Positions 1 through 11,435 of a stretch of DNA of 64,000 nucleotides are shown one piece after another. The position numbers and the translations under genes are program-made. The stretch covers positions 33,916,001 through 33,980,000 of the forward strand of contig JAYKKT010000091.1 of the NCBI GenBank assembly GCA_036023115.1, read 5' to 3'. Positions within the stretch are counted from its first letter, which is position 1. Every line of letters begins with the position of its first letter. This DNA is from Brasenia schreberi. Lineage: Eukaryota; Streptophyta; Magnoliopsida; Nymphaeales; Cabombaceae. The notes under the pieces were generated by a model, which was given only the letters and a program-made list of their open reading frames with translations, did no database searches and was not told the origin of the DNA.

Positions 1-162
1 TGTGTCCGAATTCTTGCCCATTAACTTTTATCTATTGATTCATGATCTTTCTTTGATATTCTAAATTTGTGCAGAAAACTGTTAGCCTGAATAATTTGGC
101 TCCGCATGGTAGTTGTTTTATTTAATCACTTGGATTGAATCTCACATTTATTCTCAAACATC

Positions 163-2137
163 TTGGTTGAGGAGGGCCCACAACTGAAAGCCAACGGTAA
201 AGCAAATCATTTCACACAGATTGCGGTTCTTAGCTGGAGATCATTGCTAGTAATGTCAAGGGATTGGAGTTACTTTTGGCTCCAACTGCTGCTTCGCTTG
301 TTTCTTGCACTTTGTGTCGTACACTATTTTCTGGACTCGGCATTCCCTTTCATCCGTTACAGTAAGTTCCTTTGAATGTGTTTCACGTTCCACGTAAGAG
401 AGCATATGAATCCGTTTTCAAATATATACAGGCAGTTTTTATTTTCTGCACCTATTATGTGCATTTTATAGGTTTTATTGTGTAACCTTTCTGATAAAAG
501 TTTGATGCATCATATGACAGTTTGGGATGAATGCTTTTTCCATTAAGCGTTCATCAATTTCCCATGCATCTTAGACATCCATGATAAACGGATTTTAAAT
601 GAAAATTGTAATGACTTATCAAAAGGCATTCAGGTTCTTACAAACTGTTTTCTCATAAGTTGGGCAGTTATCCACGTTCAGGTTCAGACTATTACTCAAA
701 AGCCTAGCTAGTGCACAACCCAGAATGAGATGAACTACGGGATATAGGCTTGCACACTACCTGCACCAACCTGCACTGATGAAATATTGACTGGTCTGTG
801 CCGGTAAGCAGACCCTAATGGGGTCTAGACAAAAGCATGCTCTCTATGAAATTGCACGGGGCCATGGGAGGCAAACCAGCAACCTAGACATCTCTTCCAG
901 AACTAGCTCGACTACATATTTAGACTGTCATTTATGTAATAGATTCCTTCACTAGGTTCACATTGAAGTTATGCCTATGTTTGACCTTCTTCCAGGTCAG
1001 AGTTGCTGCTGTATTTGTTTTTGTGTCATTTACATCGCTTTTCAGCATTGCCGGACTACCAGCACAAATAAAGGAAGTCAAGGTAATATTCTTCCTTTTC
1101 CAAATCTTAGTGAGTATTAAACTGTAGCTTTCCTTCACGTGGGAATAAAAGTATACTTGCAACAATCCAGAGAAAAGATCTTGTGAATAAAGTTTCAGTT
1201 GAATGTGAAGAGGTAAATATTGGATTTGAAATGGACAAGTTGCATGCGCCATTTTCTTGTCTGAATTCCTAATGTTGAACCCATGGCTTGCTGGAAACGA
1301 CCAACAAAAAGAAACAAAATATGACAAGTTTCCCAACCGGATTGATGTTTCAAGTCAACAGCGTGGCTTACGTTTCTCCATTTTGCCTTCATGCATCTTT
1401 CATTAAGTTATTATGTAAGTGGTGACCAACTGCATGTTTTCTTTGTTTTATTTATTATGATGCAGACACACAGCTATGAAAAATCTTGTCAGCATTCAGC
1501 AACACTTCCTTTTGTGACTGGCTGAAACCCTGCGAAGTCATCTTAACTGCATCATCTTTGCAAGTAAGTTCCTACATAGTCTAAGATTTCTACATCATGC
1601 CAACCCCAGTTATTGCTTGGTTCCAAGGGTAGGGGGTGCCTGCCAAGTCAAACTGAAGCTATGACACTGTTCCATTTTCTTGTAGATGGTTATGATGCTT
1701 GTTGCTGGCTATTTCAGACTGCGGGTTGAATTACCACATCCAGTCTGGAAGTATCCATTATCTTATATTGCATTTCACACATACTCAATCCAAGTAAGCA
1801 CATTTTCCTTTATCTTTTATTGATTGCCTCTATGGAGGAATACGATGTTCTCTACTTGGTTTATCAGTTTTTTTTGTTCATGATGCAGCGACTTCTGGAA
1901 AATGAATATGGTGGAACTTCTTTTGCTGTAGGGCAGGTAAGAAGCATTCCTGCTGTACAGGCTCTTCGTGTCTTGTACAGCATTTCTGCTTCCTTGAATG
2001 CAAAATGGCAAAACTTGCTTGTACTATTTCTCATGGCTTTCGTGTATCGGATCATTTTACTTTGCTTTCGTGTAAGGGAAAGGATAGTTTCTTGTAGATG
2101 TTATGTGCCTTGGGATTTAATCAAGAAAGCGAGATAA
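163..2137 (+). pseudogene. ABCG3-like half-size ABC transporter, 3' part, degenerate
   Basis: This is the C-terminal membrane half of a plant ABCG (WBC) transporter, closest in memory to Arabidopsis ABCG3. Recognisable coding blocks are: about 163-362 (includes WRSLLVMSRDW); 1001-1082 (VAAVFVFVSF, ending in KEVK); a decayed block near 1465-1564 (SYEKSCQHS followed by a stop); 1686-1793 (MVMMLVAGYF to FHTYSIQ, 36 codons with AG and GT borders); and 1889-2137 (RLLENEYGG, FAVGQVRSI, NAKWQNLLVLF, stop TAA). Two defects suggest a dead gene. The transmembrane stretch of about 60-70 residues expected between the third and fourth blocks is missing. The donor after the first block reads CAG-TAAGT, as if one G of CAG-GTAAGT were lost, and no GT/AG pairing there restores the frame into 1001. 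Family function would be membrane export. The nucleotide-binding domain, if present, lies left of the window. Confidence 0.75.
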
Positions 2138-4640
2138 ATGCCTTCTATTTCGTGATATGTTCCATTTTTGGTATTGCAACATTGATTGTCTCTGACTGAA
2201 TGAAAGTAAATCATATAAAAAAAGTCAATCTCTCGACATAAGACAATATTAATCCACTCTTGTTGCAGAGTTCTTTGTCATCCCTTGAATAATGGCATCC
2301 TATTTAGTCCTACCTGTGAAGGCATAGACATACGGTGGTACTATGTATGAGTACGTGTCTGAGTTTTGACCAACCTAATTTGCAGTCTAACAAAAGTGTG
2401 GATGTATGGCGAGTTCACCTTTCTTTGGCAGGTAGCAAGCCCGGATAATTGAGGGCGATTGCATTAGTTAGCCAAACAGCTAGTGTGAAACTCAGTCAAA
2501 TCTTTTAAAGAAAGTGTGAGAATTTAGATGTTGATACTGTAAAGAGGGAGAGAAAGATCTCAAAAGTGTTGAAAGGAAATAATAATAAAAATGTTGCTTT
2601 TATGGAGTTATTCTAATATCACAATATAGAGCACACTGGAGATTTGTAGCCTATCCTACTTAGTGTGGAACAAGGCTTGGTTTTGTGCCTGGCTTGGAAA
2701 CAAATTTTTATTTTTATTTTTCCTACTTCAGAAAGAAGCATGATTGTTCTCTGAACAGAGTAAGAGTGCAAATTTCTGCTAAACTTGCATGATATTAAAT
2801 GAGTAGCCTCTATTTCATCTTTTTGTACAAAATAGGAACTTCACAAGATGCTATTGTCGCCACAAACTCCGTAAGTTCTTTATAACGCACTGAAGCAATA
2901 TTCTTCCAATTTCTTTTTCTCTTTTGATAAATAAGATTGCATCAGGACATAAGTTAGTTGATGTAGTTATCCTAAACTTGGTTCACTTCTATAGTTATTG
3001 GTACAAGTAGTAGTGCGTTGTTTTCCGTAACTTTTGTAGTATAGCACCCCCATTCAACCATGGGCTATACATTTTCCCTAACTTTTTGGTGGGGCAGATC
3101 TCCCACCTAGGCTTGATGTAGATCCACCACTGGCTAGTATTGGGTGCACAACTACCGCTGTAATAATGAATACAAGGAAAATTGACATAACACCAAGTAC
3201 ATGCCACCATCCAAAAAATATAAATACAGAATTGCATCATCAAATGAAATGCGTTCAAATACTCAAAAACAGCTTCCTTGTGAACCTTCTAACAGACTAA
3301 ATTCCATAGTTTAGTGAAGATGAAACAATCCCAGCAACTGATACTTGCTCCATCATGCAGTAGTGCAGATTACATTACAGATCAAATTCAATTGTTTGGT
3401 GAAATTGAAACAGTGCCAACAAACTAATAATTCAGAAACAACTAATCTCTTGAGACATATCCCCATTATCCCATAAATGCTCGATCAGCTTTGTCTATAT
3501 CTTTGTCCCAAGGATACATTGCACACAATAGTTCAAAATTCATCCTATCAAAACAAAGTCCCACAGGCACAATTTCTCGAGACCTGCAGTTCGTGGATCA
3601 ATCTTTTGAAAGTAAAACAAAGATTTATTCAAAGCATCTTCTGTTTCATTATGTACACCCCTAGAGATACAAAGATATTAAATCTTATCCTCTAGTAATC
3701 ATTTGTCTAGTTGCAAACAGCCAGATTGGTGAGACACAACGTGGGAGTTCTGAAGTCTTCCTTTTCAATCTCTACTACGTCAGATTGGTAGCTGGAACTA
3801 CTGACTATGAAGCGGTGAATCACTGTCACAGACACTTCTACCAAGGTGCCACATCCATACTTATTGCGTATCCGACTCAACACTAACTGTTTTAGATATC
3901 TTTTAACTAAAAGTTCTAATTTGGAGATAGTTTAATACTTATGTTAAGAAGACAAATCATGGAATATTGATGCATTATTGTTTCATTTTGAAAATTGTCA
4001 TATCCCCCTAGCGCACCCTTTCTTCCACCTGTACCCATGTGACGTAGCAGTGGATCAAGATCCTAATGTGTATGAAGAGCAGGGTCAAGTTGATAGATTG
4101 TAGGTGTCATATCTTCTCATTGGCAAAGAATCAACTCTGTATTCATAATTATTCACTTTAAACACTTTGCAACATAGCCGGGGTTGTCTTGATATAAATA
4201 TCACCTGAAACATTGATGCTTTTCATTACCAGCCCGGTCGAGGGTTCAGATTATGGCATCCCTGAACTAAAACCCTTATGATGCTTGATAACCCCATTAT
4301 TTATTTACTCGTTTATTCATATGTATGTATTGAAATTTTGTATTTTTGTATTGAAATTTCAAAAAAAAAAAAAAACTTTTAAAGCCCTCTCCACCTGGAT
4401 CTGCAATGTGCCTCACCCGAAACAAGTTTCTGGATCCAACACTGGATGGGAACGTCCTTACTATCACTGGTGTAACCTAAGTGTGTAATAGGCATTGTAT
4501 CTTTGATATTCTAAATATACTAGTCTATTTATTGTCCATCATGCGAAATTGATATTAACATTTCAAATGATTCCAGAAAAGAAGATTCAATTTTTTCTGG
4601 GCATGTCATGGAATGTGTACTTGAATCACAACAGCCTTCA
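2138..4640. other. intergenic, no gene seen
   Basis: AT-rich DNA downstream of the ABCG3-like remnant. Open frames here are short, lack recognisable motifs and have no splice support. I see no RNA gene or clear repeat boundary. Confidence 0.5.
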
Positions 4641-4654
4641 ATTACACATCTTGG

Positions 4655-5012
4655 GGTTGGATACTGCCGGTTTGGAACTGACCTGCCAGTTTAAACTAGA
4701 ATGGAACTGGTTCCGATACCGGCCATAATGGGAATCAGCAAGTCGGACCAGGGACTTTCCTGTTTCCACGGAACTGGAAGACTAAACTAGAACATTCAAA
4801 CCACCAGTTTTCTTATTTTTAAATTTATTTTTTCAAAATTTCCTTTTTCTTTTTGGTAAAATTGAATCCATAACGGGAGCCTGCAGTTACAAACCGCAAA
4901 TGGAACTGGGTGGAAACCTGTTCAGTTATGGTTCATGGTTCCGAATCAATTGGAGGCATCAGCTTCAAACTGTCGGTTCCAGTTTTTTTTTTTAAACCAG
5001 CCATGTCTATTC
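4655..5012. mobile_element. GGTTC-rich non-autonomous DNA element (family C)
   Basis: A dispersed repeat rich in AACCGG and GGAACTGG words. The right end, read on the minus strand, starts TAGACATGGCTGGTT; the left end starts TTGGATACTGCCGGTT, so the ends form imperfect terminal inverted repeats. The same type of end recurs near 31696 and 56704. It has no coding capacity. A hAT-type or similar non-autonomous transposon is the likely class, but I found no clean target duplication. Confidence 0.5.
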
Positions 5013-5498
5013 GGGGCGAAAGATTTTGAAATATTTCCAATACATTCTCATGAAAAACATGTGCACACATTTTACAATATGTTGTAGTTCATTCAGTAAT
5101 TCTATGCCTTAAAAACAGTCTTTTACAAAATATAATTATCACTAAAATCATCACAAATAAAGTATACATGCCCGGCTTGTTTCATGTGTGCTCCATTATG
5201 TCTCCTGTCACAAGGGGATATCCGAAATAATGTACATTCCAGCACTTAGTTTGGACAAACAACCCACGGTTTAGCAGTGGGGAAACGTATTTTAGCCCAT
5301 GGTTAAAACCATAGCCCCGATAGCCTAAACCATGGACTATGGTTATTCCTGCAATTTATTAATGAACATGTTTTTATTTGTAATTTCAAAAACGGATGAT
5401 GCAGATACGTAGATCCATCTCTGCTCATTATGTATAGAGATCAATCTTGTTTGCCTTCGTCTCTCTCTCTCGCGGCTAGCGCTAAAGGCTACGCTCAG

Positions 5499-5561
5499 AG
5501 AGCCTTCTGCTTGAAGGATGTCTAAAGCATAGTTGCAGAAAGCTTACAAGCAGAAGGCTCT
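5499..5561. repeat. 15-bp perfect inverted repeat (hairpin)
   Basis: AGAGCCTTCTGCTTG at 5499-5513 is the exact reverse complement of CAAGCAGAAGGCTCT at 5547-5561, separated by 33 bases. It could fold as a stem-loop. It lies next to a short CT tract and no gene. It may be the centre of a decayed foldback element. Confidence 0.5.
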
Positions 5562-7035
5562 ACTTCCCCTTCTGAAACCTACTTCTCTCTCTGTGTGTGG
5601 TGTGTTTGATACCTCCATAACTACTTAAATTATTGCTCTCTTGCCCGAAACTACTATTTGTTCATATGTCAAATGGGTGTGGATGCAGGTAGATACAGGT
5701 GAGAGACGACGCTTTTGAAATATAGGTACCAATGCCATAATATCTCATAAAATCAAAAGAAAAAATACACTAATTCAGCAATAAAGCAATGATTTATCAA
5801 TGTCATGAAGCGTTTCAGTGGCATAGCACCAAAAATTATTTAAAATAGACACTGTGACGACTCACTTTAGGGCAAGGTGAGCCACATGCTTCGTGCTAAT
5901 GTGAAAAATTCTTAGGTGTATAGAAAAATACAAGTATTTTGTAGATACAAAAATTACCTTACGAGAAAAATTCTTGAGTCCGTCACTGTCGGACACCATG
6001 AAATATATATATCGAGTGCTAATAGTGCCCGCCACGTCACGGGTGTGGCACCGTCAGCGTCAATTGTGACGGAGGCTTGCTCCACAGATGTGAGGCCCTT
6101 CTGATCACACAGTTTTGATCCGCGGATTGACAAGTCTCCTGACTTCGCCCGCGTGATGAATAATGAAACACTGCTAAACTACAAGAGAAATAATAGAAGA
6201 TATCAAACCCATCAAAAGTTACAGAATCAAGGATGATCAGAACACATATCAGGAAAGAGCAACCACATGCAGCGGGGAAAAATTACATGTTTAAGTGGAT
6301 TATATGTTGGAGTGATGCAGATGCAGTCATTAATAATTGAGAAGCTGCAAGGTTATGCTGAGACAAAGAAGTGACTGCAATATATGCCAACAGAAATTGT
6401 CCAAATATACGGAGTACGTACAAACATCGGAATGTACGCAATGGCTTTCACATCAGGATATAAGAATCAAATGCAGTAGGTAATCAATTAGATACCTGTA
6501 TGATTTAGATAAACGACTGGCATGTACCACATTCTGCAGTTTTCAAACCAGCAATTGTCAGAGACGATGGCGGATCTATCAGACCAGGTGCGGTATCTGT
6601 CCAAGTCAAAATTAAAAAGAATTACAAAAGTTAGAGCCCATCGTTGAATCCGTGGGTTAAGATACCCAAAAGAGATGGGATTAGGAGAGGTACCAAGAAA
6701 ATTGCCCTATTGACGGAATGTGAATGAATTTAGTTTAAGTTTCGTAGCTCCAATCGAGTGAGAGTTGCTTGACATTATTTGATCATTATCACTGTTCATG
6801 TGATCAATCCGATGGTGGTGATAAAGGCACTCATCCTCTCTCCCATTTAATGTATATTTTTTACATTAAATAACATCAATCTTCGTATCAATGTTAACGG
6901 GTGGCTCAATATTTGTTATTGGTGTGATCACGTGGATGATACAAATTGTATAACAGAGTTTGACATGAGAGGGCCTTTAACAACTCTTAGTTATATATAT
7001 ATATATGGGTGAAAGATTTAAACCATTGATACGCA
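5562..7035. other. intergenic, no gene seen
   Basis: AT-rich sequence without recognisable coding exons. The longest open frames are under 70 codons and have no family resemblance. Confidence 0.4.
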
Positions 7036-7111
7036 AACCCTATCAACTAATCTCAACCATTCACTTTGAAGAGAACCCTATCAACTAATCTCAACCATTC
7101 ACTTTGAAGAG
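7036..7111. repeat. 38-bp tandem duplication
   Basis: The unit ACCCTATCAACTAATCTCAA and the bases after it occur twice at an offset of 38 bp, ending in TTTGAAGAG both times. The copies are identical over most of their length, so the duplication is recent. Confidence 0.75.
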
Positions 7112-7354
7112 CGTGAATAGTTTGAGATTAAAAATAAAGAGTAAAAATTACATAGAGAGCAATCAAGTATCATGCAAAAGATCCATATACTCTTTAATTT
7201 TTTTATTTTCAACCTCAATCACTCATAAGTCTTGATCGAATTCTTGACATTGGTTTGAACGGAGTTTACAAAAAATAATTTGCATATTCTAAATGTACAC
7301 ATGAAGGAATTTCTAAACTAATTGTCCAATGGGAGAAAAGGTGAACCATACTGC

Positions 7355-7605
7355 ACTACACATGGCGGGTTCCAACCCGGCTTGATAGTTTTTAACCCGA
7401 ACCGAACTGGGTCAGGATGTTTTGAACTCGAAACTGGTTCCAAAACCAGAGAGGACTCGGTTCAGTTCTATAAATTTTTAATATTTTGTCAAAATTCATA
7501 TTTTCTTAATATTTTTGTCGGTTACAAACAGTTTAAGACCTAAATCAAAACGGACGGTTTCAAGCTGATGGTTCCGGTTCCTTGTTCCAGGCAAACATGA
7601 ATGGG
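7355..7605. mobile_element. GGTTC-rich DNA element (family C)
   Basis: Starts ACATGGCGGGTTCCAACCCG and ends in a GGTTCCGGTTCC block, the same composition and end type as the copies at 4655, 31696 and 56704. Non-coding; the open frame across it is chance. Confidence 0.45.
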
Positions 7606-8477
7606 GGACTTTACCCGTAAGGCGTCATGTTTAAACGCACATATCATTACTAAGTATCCCTCTTAATGATGTGATTGGCCGGCATTCAGATGAGTTTTGA
7701 TGTACCCCCGAATTCCGATATTCAAAATTCCCCCTCTTCCTATAATGGAACAAAAAAAGTACAATTTGCACTATAGATAAAAATTAGCGACTAATGATCT
7801 TGCATAAAATTAACTGATGGGGCCTTCAAAAGCTTAATCAATTCCCATTACCAATCTCAGTGGAATTAAATATTTCACCTCGTTCATGTCAAACTTAAAC
7901 TCAAAGCATCCAATTCAAGGAGTGAAATCATTAAATTATTATGTACAAGCATCGGTCAACGTCCATGCCAATATCGGTTTTACCAATAGAACTCATCCCG
8001 CAAAACTAGGGCAGTTTGCTTTCCGACCAGCTGATCTTTGCTTGAGTTTCTCAATGATATATAAATTATTAATCTTCGTCTGCCGACCTTCTTGCATTGG
8101 TAAACCCAGATACCTTCCGGAAGTCAAAGTTTCTTTAAACCGGGAGATTTCTGGCAGACGTTTGAGAACAGAAGCATGTGCGTCCCTGTAAATTACTGCT
8201 ACAATCTGATGACAATTCTGGGTCTGATTCAGATTAATTGGGGTGTGTTTCCCATAGTATCAGGGAACCCAATCAGGAATTCCGATTATGCCAAGATCAC
8301 GGATCATATTATCATATGAAATTAACTTTCTGAAACTATTTTCCGGCCAAAAACAGGTCAATCCAAATGCTAACCCGGCTTTTTTTCGTCACATGGTCGA
8401 TGGGTACGACCACAGACTTTTGGAGTTATGTCTCTCTTAAGAAAGGAACTGCAAGAAGGTTTTGAATGCATTGATTT

Positions 8478-8690
8478 CTAACTACGGATCAGTCTTATAA
8501 GCAAAGGCGCCTCAAGTCCAACGGGTTGAACCTCCTCAATGATCTGATAAACAAGCTGCATGTAACAATCAGAGCTGTTAAATTTCTCAAAGGTAGGGGC
8601 CAGGTAGGGGCAAACCTTCACCTTCTCTAACTTGATATGGACCTGTCTGCTTCGAGGCACCGCAGGGCGTGGCCAGGTGCGCTCTCTCAA
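8478..8690 (-). CDS. unidentified exon-like open frame
   Basis: A minus-strand frame of about 70 codons ending in TAG at 8478, with higher GC than its surroundings and a balanced, protein-like composition (includes KLEKVKVCPYLAPTFEKF and YQIIEEVQPVG). I do not recognise the family. There is no ATG at the frame start, and an in-frame TGA lies just upstream, so it would have to be a terminal exon or a fragment of a lost gene. No partner exon was found nearby. It may also be chance. Confidence 0.2.
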   Translation of the reverse strand: MRERTWPRPAVPRSRQVHIKLEKVKVCPYLAPTFEKFNSSDCYMQLVYQIIEEVQPVGLEAPLLIRLIRS

Positions 8691-11100
8691 TCTTCATCAA
8701 GGATATTGCCTGAATGCAAACTCCATGCATTTTGATGCGAATGCATCATCATTTAACAGATTCGTTATATTCAGAAATCAAAACATTATTAGTTTTCAGG
8801 CCCTACCCATAAACCAGAAAGTTTCGAAAAGGAAAAGGGTGTGCCTATTTCTTGAAGTCCTCCCTCCTCCTCCACTACCAAGATGACAACCACAGCGAAA
8901 TCTCCTTAGTCGTTGATTGCCGATGCAGCATCATCAAGATTCTCACATCTGTCATGTATGCCCCCCACACGTACAACCCTACCGAGAGAGAGAGAGAGAA
9001 GGGGGGGGGGCCACATGGATATATGTGAATCTTTATGATGCCGCGTCTGCAAACAACGACTGCAACACATCTTCATACGTGCATGAACGAGGAAGAGATG
9101 CAAATTTTTGTGTGGTCTGATGCATGCATCATGTACGTCAGCCGCCCTGGAAACAACACTGCCCTTGCTCTGTCCTTTGATGACTTCTACCCTTCCCTTG
9201 AGAGAGAGAGAGAGATAGCTGCTAACAAGGTCATGGTAAAAAATATCATGGTCGTACAATGCACCCCGGTGAAAATCGTGTTAACCTAGGGAAAATGCCA
9301 TAATAAGACAGGTAATAACAGCGAGGATGTTACTGATAGATCTTATTTCTCTTCCTTGAGAACAACACAAGAACGTTTCTTCAAGATAGTAAGGAAGAAG
9401 CACTAAAAGCAGAATTATGTGTTATTTATTCACATCTTTAGCACAAATATGCACCATGCAAATAAATATACATTGTTTAATTGTAGAACATGCAGCACCC
9501 TTCTGTGGGATTGACAACTAAATTGTACAACAGATTTAGAACACATGTTATTAGCAAGAAATTGCAATATGTATAAAAATATAACTAAAATAAATTCATG
9601 ATTTTCACTTCAATGCTATAACGTTACCTTAATTTTGAAAACGAACATACTAACCCATCTTCAGAATTAAGAAATTGGTCACCACATTTCTGTTTCCTGA
9701 AAGGAAATTAAAGTTGTCTTGAAGGGGGTAATGATTCATAAGAGTAAACCTATGAAATGGAGGAAACTCTAATGAGAGGAGACCTATTTTTCTTGCATAT
9801 CAGATTGTAGTTCGGTGATAGAGATGATAAACATGACAGATACAGAGAGAAGTGCATGGAAAGGCAAACCATTTTTTTTTACTTTTTTGCAGTAAGGAAA
9901 AACCCTTACTCGAACCATGAAGAGATGTGCAATCCAAAACATACAATTTCGAAGAAAATCCAACCTAGATGAATCATAGGTAACAGGATTAGGACTAAAG
10001 TAAGAGTTGCACAAGAAAACGGAAATTTTATATGCAGACTATCAGCATGAATACCTACAGAGCCAGTTGCCATGGCAATATATGAGGTACTGAAGCAGGA
10101 TATGTAGAGGAAATAGAACCAATTGAATGAAACCAGAGAGAGAGAGAGAAGGGCAGAAGGCACAAAAGTGAATGGCTCTGTATTGAAATTATATAGAAGA
10201 GGAATTAGAAAACGACCCTCATATGTTTTGAGTTTTACCAGTGCTGCCAATCACTAAGTGCGCACTTTACTGAACTGAGGATACTAAGAAAAACCTAAAA
10301 CATGCGTAAACCCTAGTAATGCTAACCATTTGCGTGTTCTACGTGAATAAACATAATCATCTGCTATTGTTGCCCTGTAGTTGACCTATTGCTGGATATC
10401 GTTTATTGTCCTAATATATGTTTTTTATTTTCTTTTCATGTCTGTCAAGTCGATTTTCATTCTCGTTATTCTACTCTTTTTCTCCCTATTCTTGCGAGAG
10501 GTAATTACATGGTAACCTGACCTTATATATACACACACACATACACACGCACACGCACACGTATGGAACAACCCGCTTCCTACATATATGCAGACATACA
10601 AATATATTACGATTAAATTCAGAAGTTATATGTTAAAAAAGTTCCTCTATAACCTTTTCTAGTGACACTTCTGATCCTTTGTTGTCGATGAAAAATATAA
10701 ATTCATATGGTGAATTGATAAATCAAATGATAGTGTCACTCATTAACAGTTTTAGAAGTTTTATATAGTATTCTCTTGGGTTCACTTAGATACACATAAT
10801 ATGTGTGTCTATATGGGTTGAACTTAAAACAGTTTTTGCAAGTTAATGTCTACAAATTTCTACTTAAAAAGAAAAAGAACTAATAACAAATTTCGGTATT
10901 ATTCTACTTCAAGTAACCTCATATAATTCACCATAATAACATTTCAAGTTGCCTGTAAAATTTTTGATGTTTACCTTTGACAACATACTTTCATGACTTT
11001 TGCCAAAAACTATTAACTTTATACAGAATTGGATCTCTTAATTACAGAGAGCAAGAATGGAGTACTACAAGAGAGATGAAATTACGTGATTCAGAGAGAA
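8691..11100. other. intergenic, simple-repeat patches, no gene seen
   Basis: Contains short GA tracts (near 8984, 9200 and 10138) and a CA/TA patch (10525-10562). Frames overlapping these tracts are low-complexity artefacts. No exon structure recognised. Confidence 0.4.
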
Positions 11101-11113
11101 CTATTTATTGCTC

Positions 11114-11421
11114 ACATTACTAGAAAATAGGGTTATTTCAGCTGTTGGGCGAAAACTATTATGATTGTTGGAAACAATTGGATTTGGTTATGATATATTT
11201 TGACTGTTTGATAGCTAAAATAACTACCTAACAATTGAAAATGCTATAGTTACCAATTTCGACTATCCACATCTTATTTAACAAGTCGATATAACTTAAA
11301 TTAAAAAGCTAGAATATGTAGTTTACCAATTTCGACGGTCTCCTTATGGTTTAACAGTTGGAATAACTTAATAAAATAATCGAAAAATGTCTCACTCATG
11401 TGAGAATAATTTTCCCCTTCC
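11114..11421. mobile_element. possible CACTA-like terminal fragment
   Basis: CACATTACTAGAAAATAG resembles the CACTACTAGAAAA start of plant CACTA transposons and is followed by loosely repeated sub-terminal words (ACCAATTTCGAC twice, AACAATTG, AACAGTTG). No transposase and no opposite end were identified. The RTE copy at 11436 is inserted right beside it. Confidence 0.3.
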
Positions 11422-11435
11422 TTTCTCTCTCCCGC

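Noticed and set aside
9906..10250. A 114-codon minus-strand frame
   Set aside because: It crosses a GA tract, has no family resemblance and no splice or start context.
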